This document shows, piece by piece, positions 26,301-38,545 of a stretch of DNA of 64,000 nucleotides. Source of the stretch: Crotophaga sulcirostris (Eukaryota; Chordata; Aves; Cuculiformes; Crotophagidae); assembly GCA_013397455.1 (NCBI GenBank), contig VYZB01000281.1, positions 558,001 through 622,000 of the forward strand, in the 5' to 3' direction. Below the pieces are notes generated by a model, which was given only the letters and a program-made list of their open reading frames with translations, was not told where the DNA came from and ran no database searches. A program made the translations under genes and the position numbers. How positions within the stretch are numbered: the first letter of the stretch is position 1; every line of letters begins with the position of its first letter.

Positions 26301-29300
26301 GTCTATTGAGAAGGGAGCCCAGGGATTCATTTCACATCACCATGGCATGGTAGACAACAAACAGCTACTAACACTAAGCGCACTGTGGTGGTGCTTGGCA
26401 TTTTTTTCCAACCTCCTTATCTTCTTTTCTTCTACTTAAGACAAGGCAACCACCTCAACCTCATGGTGATGACACCACGACACTGATGCATGGAGTTATT
26501 GTTACAGTCTTCTGATATGGTCAATGCTTGTTCCCTCACACAAAGAGAAGAATGCATGAAGACCAGAAAAGTGCTTGGAACAGGTTTTCTCTGCACAACT
26601 TGGCTTTCACACAGCTGTGGAGACTGAGTTTCTGTGGTCCCTTGCAGGGAAGCAGCGCTCTTCCAAACAAAACGAAACGAAACCAAAAAGATGGGGGGTT
26701 TCCCCCTAACTAAACCCCATACTGGAAACTTGCATTGTCGTAAAAGAACTACTGACTGGTTCCCAAGCAGATAACAAAAATCGGTAAATCGGATCTTTTT
26801 GATTTTAGAGTAAAACAGCACAGCAAGAATTTGTTCTCAAGGTCAGGTTCTTCCCTCCAGCATATTTTTGCTCAGGGTAGGCATAGCATTGCCTTAGATT
26901 CCTCCAAACTTTCCCAACAGGCCTTCAAAATTTCAGAGCCAACCAAATGCAATGCAAAGGCAAATGCATCCCCATGCTGGTTTCTGGCTGGCGAGTGGCA
27001 TGTTAAAAAAGGCAGAGTCACTGAGCTGAGTGGTGCAGTCCTGCAGAGCACAGCTCCATCGTCAGAGCCCAGCCAACCCCCGGCAGGTCCTCACACCAGG
27101 GACACACCAGCTCTCCTGACCACATGGGAAGACTGGATTCAGCTTCCCAGCTTGCAGATCACATCCCTCAAGGCAGGCTGTCAATGGGACTCCTGGGTTC
27201 TTAGTCCCATGTCCCATTCCCCCAGTGCACGGCCCCAGCGCTGCTCTGCATTAGCCCAGGCACTGCTGCAGCTGGTCACTGCGAGCAGTCGGAGGCAGCA
27301 TGCATTGTAAGGGCTGTCAACACTGCAACCCGTTCCAGTGACTCTCTTTTTGATTTAGATTTTCTACATCCTTTCTGGGAAACCTCAATTGTCTATTTAA
27401 TCCCTCAGCACTAGAGGAAAAGCATTCAGCTGTGCAACCCAAGATAGCAGGCGCAAATTTGATACCCATTAAAACTGAGGAGTTACCAGGCATAAAAACC
27501 CATATGGGGACAGTATAATCCCTGGTGTAATTCCATTCATTTTCATGTACCAGCGATGAATCAGGCACAGCAATTGGGATTTCCATGTCACACCAGCCTC
27601 CCACATCCTTCTAGTGTGTTCAGTAGAAACGATTCCAGCCTGCATCTATATAGGTGTGAACAGAATTAGGTTAATTCTGCTGATGTTCTTTGATGTTCCC
27701 CAGCATGCTCTGTCATGAGCAGAGACCACAGCTTTGCTGTCTCTGTACCAAGTTTTCCATACCAAATAGATCTCTTTAGAGCCACACCATTTTTAACTCT
27801 GCTTACTTCCAGAGTGTGATGGGAGCTGGGTTTAGGGGAATGCAAACAGGACAATGACATGGAATGCTGCGCTGCAGCAAGATCCAGTTAGGGCACAACT
27901 CAACCTTGGTACATGAGTCAAGTGCCGCCCTCTGCAAAGAGCAGAGGTGTGTGCCAAAGGACTGTCATCCAGAAGGTCCAAAGATGACAACATGGGCCTG
28001 ACCATTTGTAATGTTCTTACCACTTGGTTCAGCTGAGCACATGTGTCTCTTGTGAAGTTTTATTGTCCGGATAGCAAATTACACATCAGGATGTCTGAAA
28101 GTCACAAGCATTATGCCCTTACTTTATAGCCCTGGCACTAATGTATGCATTTGGGTTTAAAGCACTTTCTTGCAAGTTAAAACCCAGTCCTGCTAAGAAC
28201 TGGTGTAATTCAATACTTCCTTTGAAAAACCTCTCATAGGAAGATTAGAACAATCTTAGTGATTACAGTCTATCTGGAGTCCACAGATGCCAGTAATCTA
28301 TGGAAATTGTGAACTCAAAGGATTTATGTCTAAATGTGATTTAAAATCCACCACCAAATCTCCATCGTGGTGGGGTTTTTTATGATTTCTTTCTTTCTCC
28401 TCTCTCTCTTCTTTTTTTCCCCTTCAGACTGAATTTCTGTAAGTGGCTGTAATGTCTGTCTTGAAGACAAACAGGCACAAGTCAGACAAGAGCCTGCCTC
28501 CTTTGTGCAGACGCTGCCTGCGGTGTGCTTGCACCGTCCTCCACGGTAGTTGCAGCAATTGCCCCAGATGGAGGCTCTGCTCTGGAGTCTGTCCGCAGCC
28601 CTCTCCTTGATGAAAGGCAGCTGTGGACGGGTTTCTGTTTATTCTGTTTAAAGATCTATCACAAACTCCCACGTGAATGGGAATGTAAAGAGAAGTCACA
28701 AATCAAACCTGAACCGTGCAGTCCATTTAGGCGAACGCTATTTGTGCCATATGTTTTGCAGGTTCATTTCATTGGAATAGTAAATCGGTCTGAAATTAGG
28801 GCCAGATTTTAGAAGGTAGCACCGAAAATGTGTTTGCTGAGCACGCATGCATGTGAACTCAGCCGAAAGGACAGGTCACTCCCAACCTGGAAATGCACAC
28901 CTACATGCAAGACAAAGGGGTGGGCATATGCGGTGGACTTTGCGTGGAGTTGCTCATGTACATCTCTTCCAGGTGACTCCTCAGTGCCTGTCTTTGGGAC
29001 TTTGATCTGGACATCAGCACTTCCCTATGTGGACACAGTTTTTACTTCCTGAAGTTGAGTACTCCACATGCAGATCTTCCCATACTTAGGTGGACATATA
29101 TCCACAAACCTTTACTACAAATTACAGTTACAGGGCTTTCAAACAACAACAACAACAACTTTGTCTTCCCAGTCTGTTCAAATAAACCATTGCAGATTAA
29201 GAGTCTGAGTTTTTGTCAAGTTTCAACAAATAAGTAGAGCACAAGAGCTCTGCAGTATTGCATTCTTGTGACAGCCAGGTACCAGCAGCTCTCCAAGGCA

Positions 29301-30094
29301 GAGCGATGGGATTACTTGCCCATCAGCTCCCCTCTCACCAGCTCAGAAGATGCAGATCCAGTGGGTCCTTAATCCAAACCAGGGTTTTGATTTTACAGCT
29401 TTGGAATAAGGAGGTTTTTCTTACCCCAAACCTGGCTTCAATTTTATCTAATTTCCATAAATAGCACTAGGAACCTTTGGCAATGTTTTGCCACATTTTC
29501 AAGTGGAGGACAAGCAAAGACTCAAGGCCAGTACTATATAAGGGCATCTGAGCAGTGCCTCTCCTTCTTCTTTGTACCTAAGAGCCTCTCAAGTCTCCTG
29601 CCCAGATGTTTTATCCTCTTCTGCTTTTCAGTCCATATTTTCGAGCTGTTGTTCTCTTGTGTTTCACCTCATTTCCTCCCAGTTTCCACCTCCATTTTGT
29701 CACTTAATCATGTGGGTCTCTGTAGCCTCTCATTCGCTTGTGGTAAATCTGGCATCTTTATTAAATCCAGACTGTTTCACTCAGGGGGCACATTTACAGG
29801 TAAATCTTCTTATAGGCAGCCACCTCTGACTCAATAGTACATTTAATCCTGCAGTTGTCAAACAAAAGGTGATAAATCATCTACCTCTGATCACATAAAT
29901 CCTGCCTCTTTTCATTCAACCATGGTACCTCTCCCACATTATTGGGGACAGGGTGTTGGCTTGGGCTATGATAGCTATGGACTGAACTTTTCAACGCCTA
30001 AAAATCAGCTCCCTCAACAACACCATCTAATCTCCTGTTTGTTTAATTTATGCTGAATCGGGGTCTGAAGAAAGTAATCTTCCTTGTTTTCGTT
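20385..30094. other. Long non-coding stretch, no gene recognised
   Basis: About 9.7 kb without a recognised exon, RNA or confident mobile element. Minor content: a perfect 10-bp inverted repeat at 23756-23785; A-rich simple sequence near 21165-21195 and 26670-26690; about six AAC units near 29142-29159; and fragments resembling the old repeat of 30860-31112 at about 27521-27545 (GGTGTAATTCCATTCATTTT) and 28796-28815 (GGGCCAGATTTTAGAAGG). A 159-codon frame at 26831-27310 and a 125-codon frame on the minus strand at 21699-22076 have no known domain. Confidence 0.5.
23756..23785. repeat. Perfect inverted repeat (10-bp arms)
   Basis: AATCATGTCC (23756-23765) and GGACATGATT (23776-23785) are exact reverse complements separated by the 10-base spacer TACTACCTCG. 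It could fold as a hairpin or bind a dimeric protein. No function can be assigned. Confidence 0.7.
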
Positions 30095-30123
30095 GGGTTT
30101 GGGGTTCTTTTGGGGGGAAAGGG
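30095..30123 (+). other. G-quadruplex motif
   Basis: Four G tracts of 3, 4, 6 and 3 bases are separated by TTT, TTCTTTT and AAA, which satisfies the common G3+N1-7 rule on the plus strand. This shows capacity for a quadruplex only; no promoter or transcript is linked to it. Confidence 0.6.
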
Positions 30124-30859
30124 AGTGTATGACTTTTATCTTCTTTTTGTTTCCTAATGCTGGAAGAAGGAAAAAAAAGGCAAAAGAGCAAGATTAGATC
30201 AAAATCCTTCGGTAGAGCTAGGAAGGGGTTAAAGGTAGCCCATGTCTGTCCTAGGGAGCAGATCAGTGTGCTGCTCTGGGCTGCCCCACAAAGCCCCGAA
30301 GAGCCAGGCAGGACTGGGCAGGAGGTTTGCAGAGCAGTTGTAACTCCACAAGCCTTCTCCTTTCACTGCAGAGAGCCAGCAAGGCCTTGTTGGCAGCTCC
30401 CGCCGAGCTCCCAGGCTCTGCCAGACAACTGCTCCCTGTTTGTTCCTTTTTCTTAAAACAACAAGGACACAGGGATAAGAAATACAAAAAGCCCCTGGTA
30501 TGTGTGTAGCATTAAGCTGCAAGAGCTGCTGCTCTAGTCCAAGGATTTAAAAACCCTACGGTTTCTTCCACCGTAATAATTTGGTTGCGTTGCACCTGCA
30601 AAGTATTTTTTATTCCAGCATCCTTCCTCAACACAGATGTACATGCTGAGCTGGGAGCCTTCTGAAGTGCTCTGCATCGTGTCGACTTAACCCTTTCCCT
30701 CTGGACTCCAGTAACTTCAATAAGATCACTTATGCAGAAGGCTGAATACCTTGAACTCCACCCCACCTCCCCTCAGATGCACAGCCCATGTGCTCCATTT
30801 TGCGTGCCTAAATTTCAGCTACCTGTATCTACCCCTTGACTTCCAAATATAGTTTGGGT
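30124..30859. other. Non-coding sequence, no gene recognised
   Basis: No repeat or exon was recognised. Overlapping frames of 60-100 codons occur on both strands at 30157-30766 in GC-richer sequence and have no recognisable product. Confidence 0.5.
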
Positions 30860-31112
30860 CGTACAGTACGTAAGTCCCTTGACTTCAGTAAGGCTGTTCA
30901 GTACCTATAAAAAAATCAGGCCACTTCTTTTTAAGTGCTCAGACATGGATTTAGGCCCCAGATGCTCAAAAACTACAGCTTAAATTTAGATATCTACATC
31001 TGTACCACTGGCAAAGTGTTTTTATTTTTGGAAGCACTGAGCCCCAGCAGCTCCCATTAATTTCAGTAAGAGCTGCTGGGAGCAGAGAGTCTTGGAAACC
31101 TCTTCTGGGGAA
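30860..31112. repeat. Old palindromic interspersed repeat, two adjacent parts
   Basis: The left part contains CCCTTGACTTCAGTAAGGCT, then AAAAATCAGGCCACTTC and ATGGATTTAGGCCCCAG. The right part contains the perfect 11-bp inverted repeat CCCAGCAGCTC (31043-31053) and GAGCTGCTGGG (31070-31080) around CCATTAATTTCAGTAA. I recall a widespread amniote repeat in which 'GCTCCCATTGACTTCAATGGGAGC' is the centre of a long palindrome flanked by 'GGTGCTCAGCACC', 'AAAATCAGGCC' and 'TTAGGTGCCTAAATATGGATTTAGG'. The order of matches here fits that element. I cannot give its database name with confidence, and edges are approximate. Confidence 0.5.
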
Positions 31113-34084
31113 GCTGTGCTAACATTAGACTCCTGTTTTCAGAAGCGTTGGCTTGAAAAGAAGTGACACACAATCAGGAGGAAGGAAAATGTTTGTTTAG
31201 CCTTCCTATTTCATAAAGTCGTTCCATGAGCAATGGATCTGGTAAACTCCAGCTTCTTGAGAACTAGTGCCCAGTGTCCTCAAAATGCCACCACCAAACA
31301 GCAGTTTGCTCAACTCCCTCTCACGTTCCCAGCCTCTTTGGTGGGACAGACTGGTGTGGACAGATCCTGCTGGCTGGGCAGTTGGTTGCGGCCACTGAAA
31401 ACTGAGTTACTGTTGCCTTTCCTCCAGTGCCAGCCTAATTTCTTCCTCTTTCTTCTAACCAGACTAATTTTCATGGAAACTATAGGAACTCATGTGTTGC
31501 AGACCTTTAACCTTCTATCAAATTTGGTTGAAAAATTGCCCAGAAGTTATTACAGACACCAATCATGACTGGATGAGATTTGTTTCCTTTGGAACCTAGG
31601 CTAAAAGGAAAAATGAATTGTGCATATCTGAAAAATTCATGCTAGAGCACTCAGATACAACTTAGAAAAAAAAATCTGCACAGGCAAGAAAATTTAAAAG
31701 GCTGTGAAACCTAGAAGCAAATAGAAGTTTAAATGCAGGCACAAACTTGAAAAATGCATACAATAGACATTTTATTCCATTTTAATCTATCCTTGTGTAA
31801 GACAGGAGAGAGTGGTGGTGTGTGTGGTTTCTCTGTAAGGAAAGCAAGTGGCTCACCTGAAGTGTATGATTCAAGTAAGTGTCACGTTCAGGTAAATCCC
31901 TGAGCAACCCATACACGTGTTTATACATACAAAAGCAATAATTCACGCCAAGCCAAGGAACCCTGCCTCGTGTGTTACAGCAGTTGCAAAGCGTGTGGGG
32001 TCTGGGGAAGAAACAACCTAACAAGAGTTTTTGTACATGACATTTGCCATGCTTTTAAAACAGTTATAAATACAATCCAAAAAGCCATAAACTCCATCTG
32101 TGTTCACATATGAAGGAGACATCAGTAACTCAGTCTCCCTTTCCACGAGACAGGAGAAAATGTCAAAGAACACCGTGCTTTTTCTAGAAAGCAGGCAAAA
32201 CCAGTTCAACTATGATTAAAAAGGATGCTTGGGAAATGAAGCCTGTCAGGGCAGTGGAGCTAGTATTGAAAAACGTAGGAAATGTCTCATCTCAGGAGGG
32301 GAACAAGAGCTGCCAGGCTGAATTGGTGGCCTTGTATTGCCCTTTGAACAGTGCTAACTCTGGATGTGGTTTCCAGGACTGGTTTTTGAAACAGGCACCC
32401 CAAGTTGCAAGATGGGAGATTTACTCTCCTTCCTTTTTTATCTTTCACTTAAGAGACAACTGTTGATACAAAAATTTTGCTACTAGATCTTCTGAACAAG
32501 ATGTAAACAGAAGTTGTATATGCCAGACATAAGGGCTCAGCTGCTCTTGGTGGCAGGAAATATTAAAAGCAGCTTTGGTTGTAGAGAGCAATGCAGTAGG
32601 CAGCTGACATATCTTGGAGGATGGCAGTGCCAAGATGTTCAGGGGAGGAACACCCTTGGGTGGGCTGGGACAAAACGCAGGAGTTTCATCAACTCCGTAC
32701 GTGACCCTTCCAAACTTTTTTTCTCCAAGAATCGGGAGGAAAGTCCCCAAATGCCATGATTTTTGAGCAGCAGCAAACTCACAGTATTTCATTTTGGACA
32801 CTATGAAATGTGATACTTTGAATGCACACTGTTCTGGTTGCCAGGGGATAGATGTCCTGGGCACTGCATGTCGCGGGTGCACTGGCTGATAGGTGCAATA
32901 ACTGCTGTTACAGGGTAGCAGAGAGGCTGCCAGGGCTTCTTCCATCTGGCCATCTGCTCAGTGGGCTGCATTGGAGGGAGAAGCTGGGAAAGCCTGTGGA
33001 CAGCCTCCCAAGCTTTAAGGCTCCCTGAAACTTTCTGCTTTGCTCAGCGAACTGGTAGGATGCAGCAAAAGGCAGCCTCGGTGCACTGGTTTCCAACGCC
33101 AAGGCTCCCTAGTCAAGCAAGAGGTCCCCTCATCTGCAGGAAGCCAGCAAACCCACCACCACTGCAGTACTGATGCCTTTCCTACTCTTGTCCCATGTTT
33201 GTGAATGAGGAATCCAGTACTGAAACTGACAACTAACCCACAACAGATCTCTACCTTCTAGTTGCAGTGCCTGGCCACGTTTCAGCCCCTCTCTAGGTTT
33301 TAGGTTAGCAAACGTCCCTCAAAACCTGGCAAGAAGAGATTTTTTCCTCCCATCTTCTCTCAGGGGAGTGGTGGTGGTAAGGAACATGACTCTGAAGGAG
33401 TGCTGCCCTCAGAGGGCAGGTTTTCCTACCTGGTTGTGTTTGTTCAGTTTGATGGCAACATGGAACAAGCTTTGGCCAGTCTGAAGTGACACACTAGATT
33501 GCTGAGTGCTGTTCAAAGAAAATAATTGAAGGAACAGACAACAGAAAATTTTCTGTCTATGGCTATGAACGACGCCAGCTTCTGTAATTGGTGCTGAAGT
33601 ACCATGAAGTGAAAAAAGGGCTACATGGTGATAATATATGGCAGTGAATTTAGAGTGTGAACCCAAGATTTTGTCTCATTCAGGTTTTGTAGGCTGTCCT
33701 CAGAAATGCTTAATGTAGGGTTAACAAAGAGCACTGTAATACAGACTGATCCTTTATCTTGCTGGGGGCCTTCACCCTGCCATCCTGATTTATTCCTTAT
33801 TCATAAGGTGAAAACCCCCATTGGTTTCAGAAGGAGATATTTCAGATCAAGGACTGAAGCATTTGTGCCTGGATTTTCAGCCCATGTATTTTACACACTT
33901 TTGAACACTAACAACAATGCTGTGACTCTGTAGGGATACACGCATTTAAACCAGCATCAAAACTCCTTTATGGCCAAGATTTAAAATGTTGAATGCATTA
34001 GAGAAGAGAAACATTTGTACTGTGTTGCTTATTGTTGGTTGCCTTTCTGTGAGTGCTTTCAACACCACCAATTTAGTCCAGAAG
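31113..34084. other. Non-coding sequence, no gene recognised
   Basis: No exon, RNA or confident repeat was recognised. A 166-codon frame on the minus strand at 32445-32945 and shorter overlapping plus-strand frames show no known domain. The part around 32820-33180 is GC-richer than its surroundings. Confidence 0.5.
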
Positions 34085-34290
34085 TGGTTAAAAGCAGCTA
34101 AAGGGAGCTTTGGAGGACTCGGTGTCAGCTGGCATTCTAATGAGAATTAGACAATCGGAAATAGACAGCTCCGAGGCCAAACAATTAGCCAGACAATTAA
34201 AAGGCTCTACTGTACAGGGTTTTATGTGGGATAGGATAATGCAGCCGCAATATTTGTGCTAATAAGGTAGACGGATAAGAATGAAGTTAA
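34085..34290. promoter_or_regulatory. Candidate conserved enhancer with clustered homeodomain sites
   Basis: CTAATGAGAATTAG (34137-34150) is a perfect pair of inverted homeodomain cores with a 4-base spacer. Two more CAATTA cores follow at 34182-34187 and 34194-34199, then CTAATAAGG near 34259-34267 and GGATAAG (GATA-type) near 34273-34279. The block lacks repeats and simple sequence. The motif density suggests a developmental regulatory element. This is an inference without conservation data. Confidence 0.3.
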
Positions 34291-35173
34291 TTTCCCTTCT
34301 CAGCAGCTAAATGAACAGATCCCTCCCTTTTAGTTAAGCCCAAAAGGACACGATTTTTCCCTGATTGGAAAAAAAAGGTAAAAGAAAGAAACAGAAATGG
34401 TAGTCTCTGGCTATGGAAATAAAGCTGGGTATTCAACTGGTATGGAGCTCGCAGAGGTGCAGTCCCAATGCCACCCTGCTCTGCTCTGTCTTCTGCCTTA
34501 TGCAAATGCCACTTTCACCTGTGTCATGCCTAAATCTCACCCCATTCCCTGTCGGGATTTTTCCATATGTTCAGGGTAAGATTGTCATATCCCTCTATTT
34601 TAATGTTTTTGATAATAAGTTGCTGCTCACTACAGACCAGAGGTATGAAAATTTCATGTGAAAAATTAAAACAGAGAACATGAACACAAACTGCCACAAA
34701 ATATGCAGGCAGGTTTCTTGCACTTGAAGAAATTGCAGAGTATAGCACACCATGGGCTGTGGAGAATGAGCATCACTGGGAAGACCCCCTTCCTGACCAT
34801 GATATCCTCCCTGTAAACGCAGTACACCAGTTATGGAAGAGACTTAGACTGGAGGCCAGAGTGACCCCAGAAACACACCCAGCTCCAGAAGGCTTATCCT
34901 TCCCCTCTGTTCTGAAATCCTGTACCTCTCTAACTCTACAGTGTAGCAATGACATGCTATACAATACGGCCAAAGATCCAAGTCCCATTACCCATCCAGT
35001 TTTGTATGGGGCTGGCTCAGTTACGGCTGCAGCATCTTACACTGGTGCTTGCAATCTCCCTAGAGGCAAACCCCTTTGAACTTTAACATCCACATGGACC
35101 AGGCAGAACTGCACCCAAATCCTAGGGCACAAACCAGATGCTACCAGTTTGATGCAATAAACATGGTTCATTC
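34291..35173. other. Non-coding sequence, no gene recognised
   Basis: No repeat, RNA or exon was recognised between the candidate enhancer and the CR1 copy. A 106-codon frame at 34759-35079 has no recognisable product. Confidence 0.5.
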
Positions 35174-35283
35174 ACCTGGACATGGTCCTGGGCAGCTTGC
35201 TTTAGATGGCTCTGCTTGAGCAGGGGGTTGGACCAGATCACCTTCAGAGGTCCCTACCAACCTCAACTGTTCTGTCAGTGTGT
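35174..35283 (+). mobile_element. CR1 LINE, 3' end, 5'-truncated
   Basis: The order of landmarks is that of avian CR1 tails: CCTGGACATGGTCCTGGGCA, TGCTTGAGCAGGGGGTTGG, ACCAGATCACCTTCAGAGGT and CCCTACCAACCTCAACTGTT. It finishes in a TTCTGTCAGTGTGTG sequence that corresponds to the TTCTGTG-type tail units. Subfamily wording differs from the copy at 15187, so it came from a separate insertion. There is no coding content. Confidence 0.85.
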
Positions 35284-35423
35284 GGCTATGTGATATGCCA
35301 CAACAGTGAAAAGGCACTGAAAGCCAGCACCATGGAGGCTTTGAACATTTTCTCCTGCACTGCAAGTGTCATCTTTGGGGGGAGGGCTGGGAGTTTGTGG
35401 AGATGTGTCTAGAAGCCTTATTC

Positions 35424-35426
<3 letters not shown>

Positions 35427-35473
<47 letters not shown>
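35427..35473 (+). repeat. (AC)n microsatellite
   Basis: A perfect run of AC, about 23 units, with no interruption, flanked by TTCAAA and AGAGCC. Perfect arrays of this length are usually polymorphic. The run is also alternating purine-pyrimidine and can adopt Z-form. Confidence 0.98.
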
Positions 35474-35476
<3 letters not shown>

Positions 35477-37839
35477 CCATTTGAGGTTTCTGGTTCCCTG
35501 TACTATCTTTCCCTCTCTTTAAACAGCACAGGCTGCTGCCAGAGCCTGCTGTCACGCTTTACATTAGGTTACTGGCTTCTGTGGTGTACCAGCAGTCATG
35601 TGTTGCTATTTAGCAGAAAGCACCACCAAAACAGTGAAAACGAGCTGTTTTGGTTTGGTGTCTCCTTGCAGTTACAAAAGACCAGAAGCGAGTTGTCATA
35701 CACAAGATAATTGAATCCCCAGGAAAATAAACTGTTTGCAAAATGAGCTGTTGGTGCATTTTACAATGGGGCAGACGGCCGGTTTTTTGCTGTGATGGTA
35801 GGGTTTTTGTACCTTTGAGGTCTACCACACATGCATAGAGTAGGTCAGGCATGGTCAGCTTTTCACCCTGCCCTTCTCTTTCCTCTGTCTTCCAAAAAAG
35901 CCATCTGAATGGACATGTGATGTATCACACATTTAGAGGCAAATGTATCTACAATGCATCAGCATGGTTCAGTTCAGCCTGTAAGTACCACGTTATGGCT
36001 TCAGCCAAACCATTTCTCAATAACGCCCATATTTACCAATTACTTTTCCTCTATAATGAAAACAGATGAGAAACAGGTGACAAGGCCTGTTTGTAGCAGA
36101 TGGAGGGAAAGAAAGTTTTGGCTAATGAGGAAATGGCCTTGACAAAAGCCCTGTATCAGAACAGCACGGTGAAAGTACCTTGCAGTCACTGCTGTCTGGT
36201 AGGTCTGATGCAGAAGTTCACAAAGCTAACTATCACTTTAATACATTTAATAAAGGCATCTGTATCATTAACCAAAATCTCTTCTCAGCCACTGGAAGGA
36301 TGTGTTTCAGGCTCTGTTCTCATTTTGGCACCATGAACTCTGGCCAAGTTCTGCTTTACCAAGCTCCTCACTTTTCAGACCGACCCTGAGCAGGAGGCCT
36401 CTTTGGAGGATCAGGTGTACATTGGAGTCCTTACCAGCTCCCCAGTCCCCCTTTTTAATAAGGTCTTTTTGTATGATTGCTCCCTGGCTATTGCTCTTTT
36501 TCTGAGCAAGCACCCATGGAGTCAAGAATCTCCACAGTGCACAGATCATCGTGCAGTGGGTGCACAGCTCCGTTGCCCCTTCCCTGGGCACCCTGATGCA
36601 GAGACCAGGGTAGGGATGTAAGATGCGAATAGCATCCCTCTAGATGAGTGGGAAATGCATTTTTTGACCAAATGACCACAGTATCAAAACCTAGTAGGCA
36701 AGCAGATTTGTCCAAAAATTCCTGACTGTACCAAAACCCCCAGAAAACAGGCAATATCTTCCTCCATTTGAAATCATCCTACATTCACAAGCAGTAATAG
36801 GGGAAATTTTACCCGGCTGACATACAGAATGCTCATATTGATACTAATACTGCTGCCTACAAACCACAGCACTGGAAAAACATTTGCACACAGCTTCATC
36901 AAAGGGTTTCAAGGATACATTTGCGCTGTCCGGCATATACAACTGAAAGCTACTTAATTTTAATTTTGTATTTCATGTACATGACATCCTCACTAATGAC
37001 AATGAGGCAGAATGATGTAGCGCTGGTGGCAAGGTTAACAGACTTACACTAGTCTGTAAAAGAACAAATTCTTGAAACCTATGTACAATAGCCACTACCT
37101 CCTAGCAAATACATCTCAGCACTAGGGCTTTTTCTGCTACAGCATTACCATTACGAAAGATGCTGTAGCACTTTTACTAGTATGTGGGGAAATGTTGTAC
37201 ACATATGACTAATAGATAGTTGTTAATCATTTATACAATTAACATGTTACTGCTCCCACACACACTGATTCAATCACATTTGTCCTCTCACTTTGTTTAT
37301 TTTATTTTAAGCAGCTCCAACAAGAAGATGCGTGAAGCCCTGCTGTGGGCTAGCAGAGCAGTTATCCATAGGACTGAATCACAAGTCCTTCATAAGCATT
37401 GCTGAAGGATTTCACTGGAGATGCTGGTGCAGAGCTCAGGTGATCAGCAGTGGCTTCTGAATGGGTTTTGACATACTGCCTGTAACGAGATGAGACCCAG
37501 GTCCTCCCAAAGTCAATAAAAAGTCCACAGTTTCACCCAGTAAGATACAAGAACGCGTGTTACTCTAGGATATTTACTACAAGGAGGGCCAAGCTGGCAA
37601 GTTTTTGTTTTCTATTGAATTTAGCTATGATTTCCTACATTTCCCCATTGTGTGGCTTTGGCTTCTGAGCCCATCTGCTACACTTCAGGGTATGTTTTCA
37701 TTGTGGTGCGTGGGCTCTTGGCTCATTAACATAGTGTTAATGGAGTATGGCAGCTAGAGCCTTCCTCCACTCACTGATAAGACATTCTTTCCGGAAGGAG
37801 GTTTGCCCACAGCAGATTCAGCAGCTGAAGCATTTATCT
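35474..37839. other. Non-coding sequence, no gene recognised
   Basis: Nothing recognised beyond short open frames of up to 94 codons on both strands around 36100-36760. No repeat landmarks were seen. Confidence 0.5.
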
Positions 37840-38045
37840 GCCATGGAGTGTTAATAATTGTCGGGTTATAATTACCAAATCTCAATATTTACAGAAAACC
37901 AGTCTCTCTATTGTGCAGCTAATAGCAAAGTCTTGAATGTACAAAATGCCAATTTGCTATGAATGAGGAGCTGCTTGCTAAAATTCAAAAGCAATTAAAC
38001 TGTAAGCAGTAGCTGACATTTAACGATTATACCGTTTACCAAGGA
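37840..38045. promoter_or_regulatory. Candidate conserved regulatory block
   Basis: GTTAATAATTG (37850-37860) and TATAATTACC (37867-37876) are homeodomain/HNF1-type sequences. AATATTTAC (37884-37892) contains a forkhead core on the minus strand (GTAAATA). The sequence continues AT-rich and free of repeats to about 38045. It reads like conserved non-coding DNA, which needs alignment to confirm. Confidence 0.25.
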
Positions 38046-38459
38046 GCCACCACTTACTGTGCACAGTTCTGGCAGTGAAGATGCTCTCTGGGACAAAAGG
38101 ACCTGGGGAGCCTCCTCAGCTACCCCACAGAGAGGATTAGTTCACGCCGTGCCCCAGTTGGGAGATTGGAAAACTCAACCCATTGGAGTTGCCTTGAAAA
38201 GCTGGCTGACAGCAGATTGCACTGCACCTTCTTTAGCTGCTCTGAGGTAGAATCAGGCTGTGCTCTGAACAGATGAGGTGGCTCCTCTGTTTTCTACTAC
38301 TAAGGAAAGGTACATTTAGTTACCCTGTCTTTATTCCTTAGCTCAACTGGTCTAGTGTGTAAGTCTTTAAATGTGTTATGAGTCTCCTCCGTGTGATATC
38401 TGATATGTTTATTTACAACAGTAATTATGCCATACATCCAAATGAACAGAAATAAACAA

Positions 38460-38545
38460 NNNNNNNNNNNNNNNNNNNNNNNNNNNNNNNNNNNNNNNNN
38501 NNNNNNNNNNNNNNNNNNNNNNNNNNNNNNNNNNNNNNNNNNNNN
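38460..38545. other. Assembly gap (86 N)
   Basis: A run of N whose right edge is a poly(T) stretch of about nine bases. A homopolymer at the edge makes a sequencing or assembly failure in a T-rich tract a likely cause. Confidence 1.

Noticed and set aside
26831..27310. 159-codon plus-strand frame
   Set aside because: No recognisable domain, composition typical of translated non-coding DNA, and length within chance.
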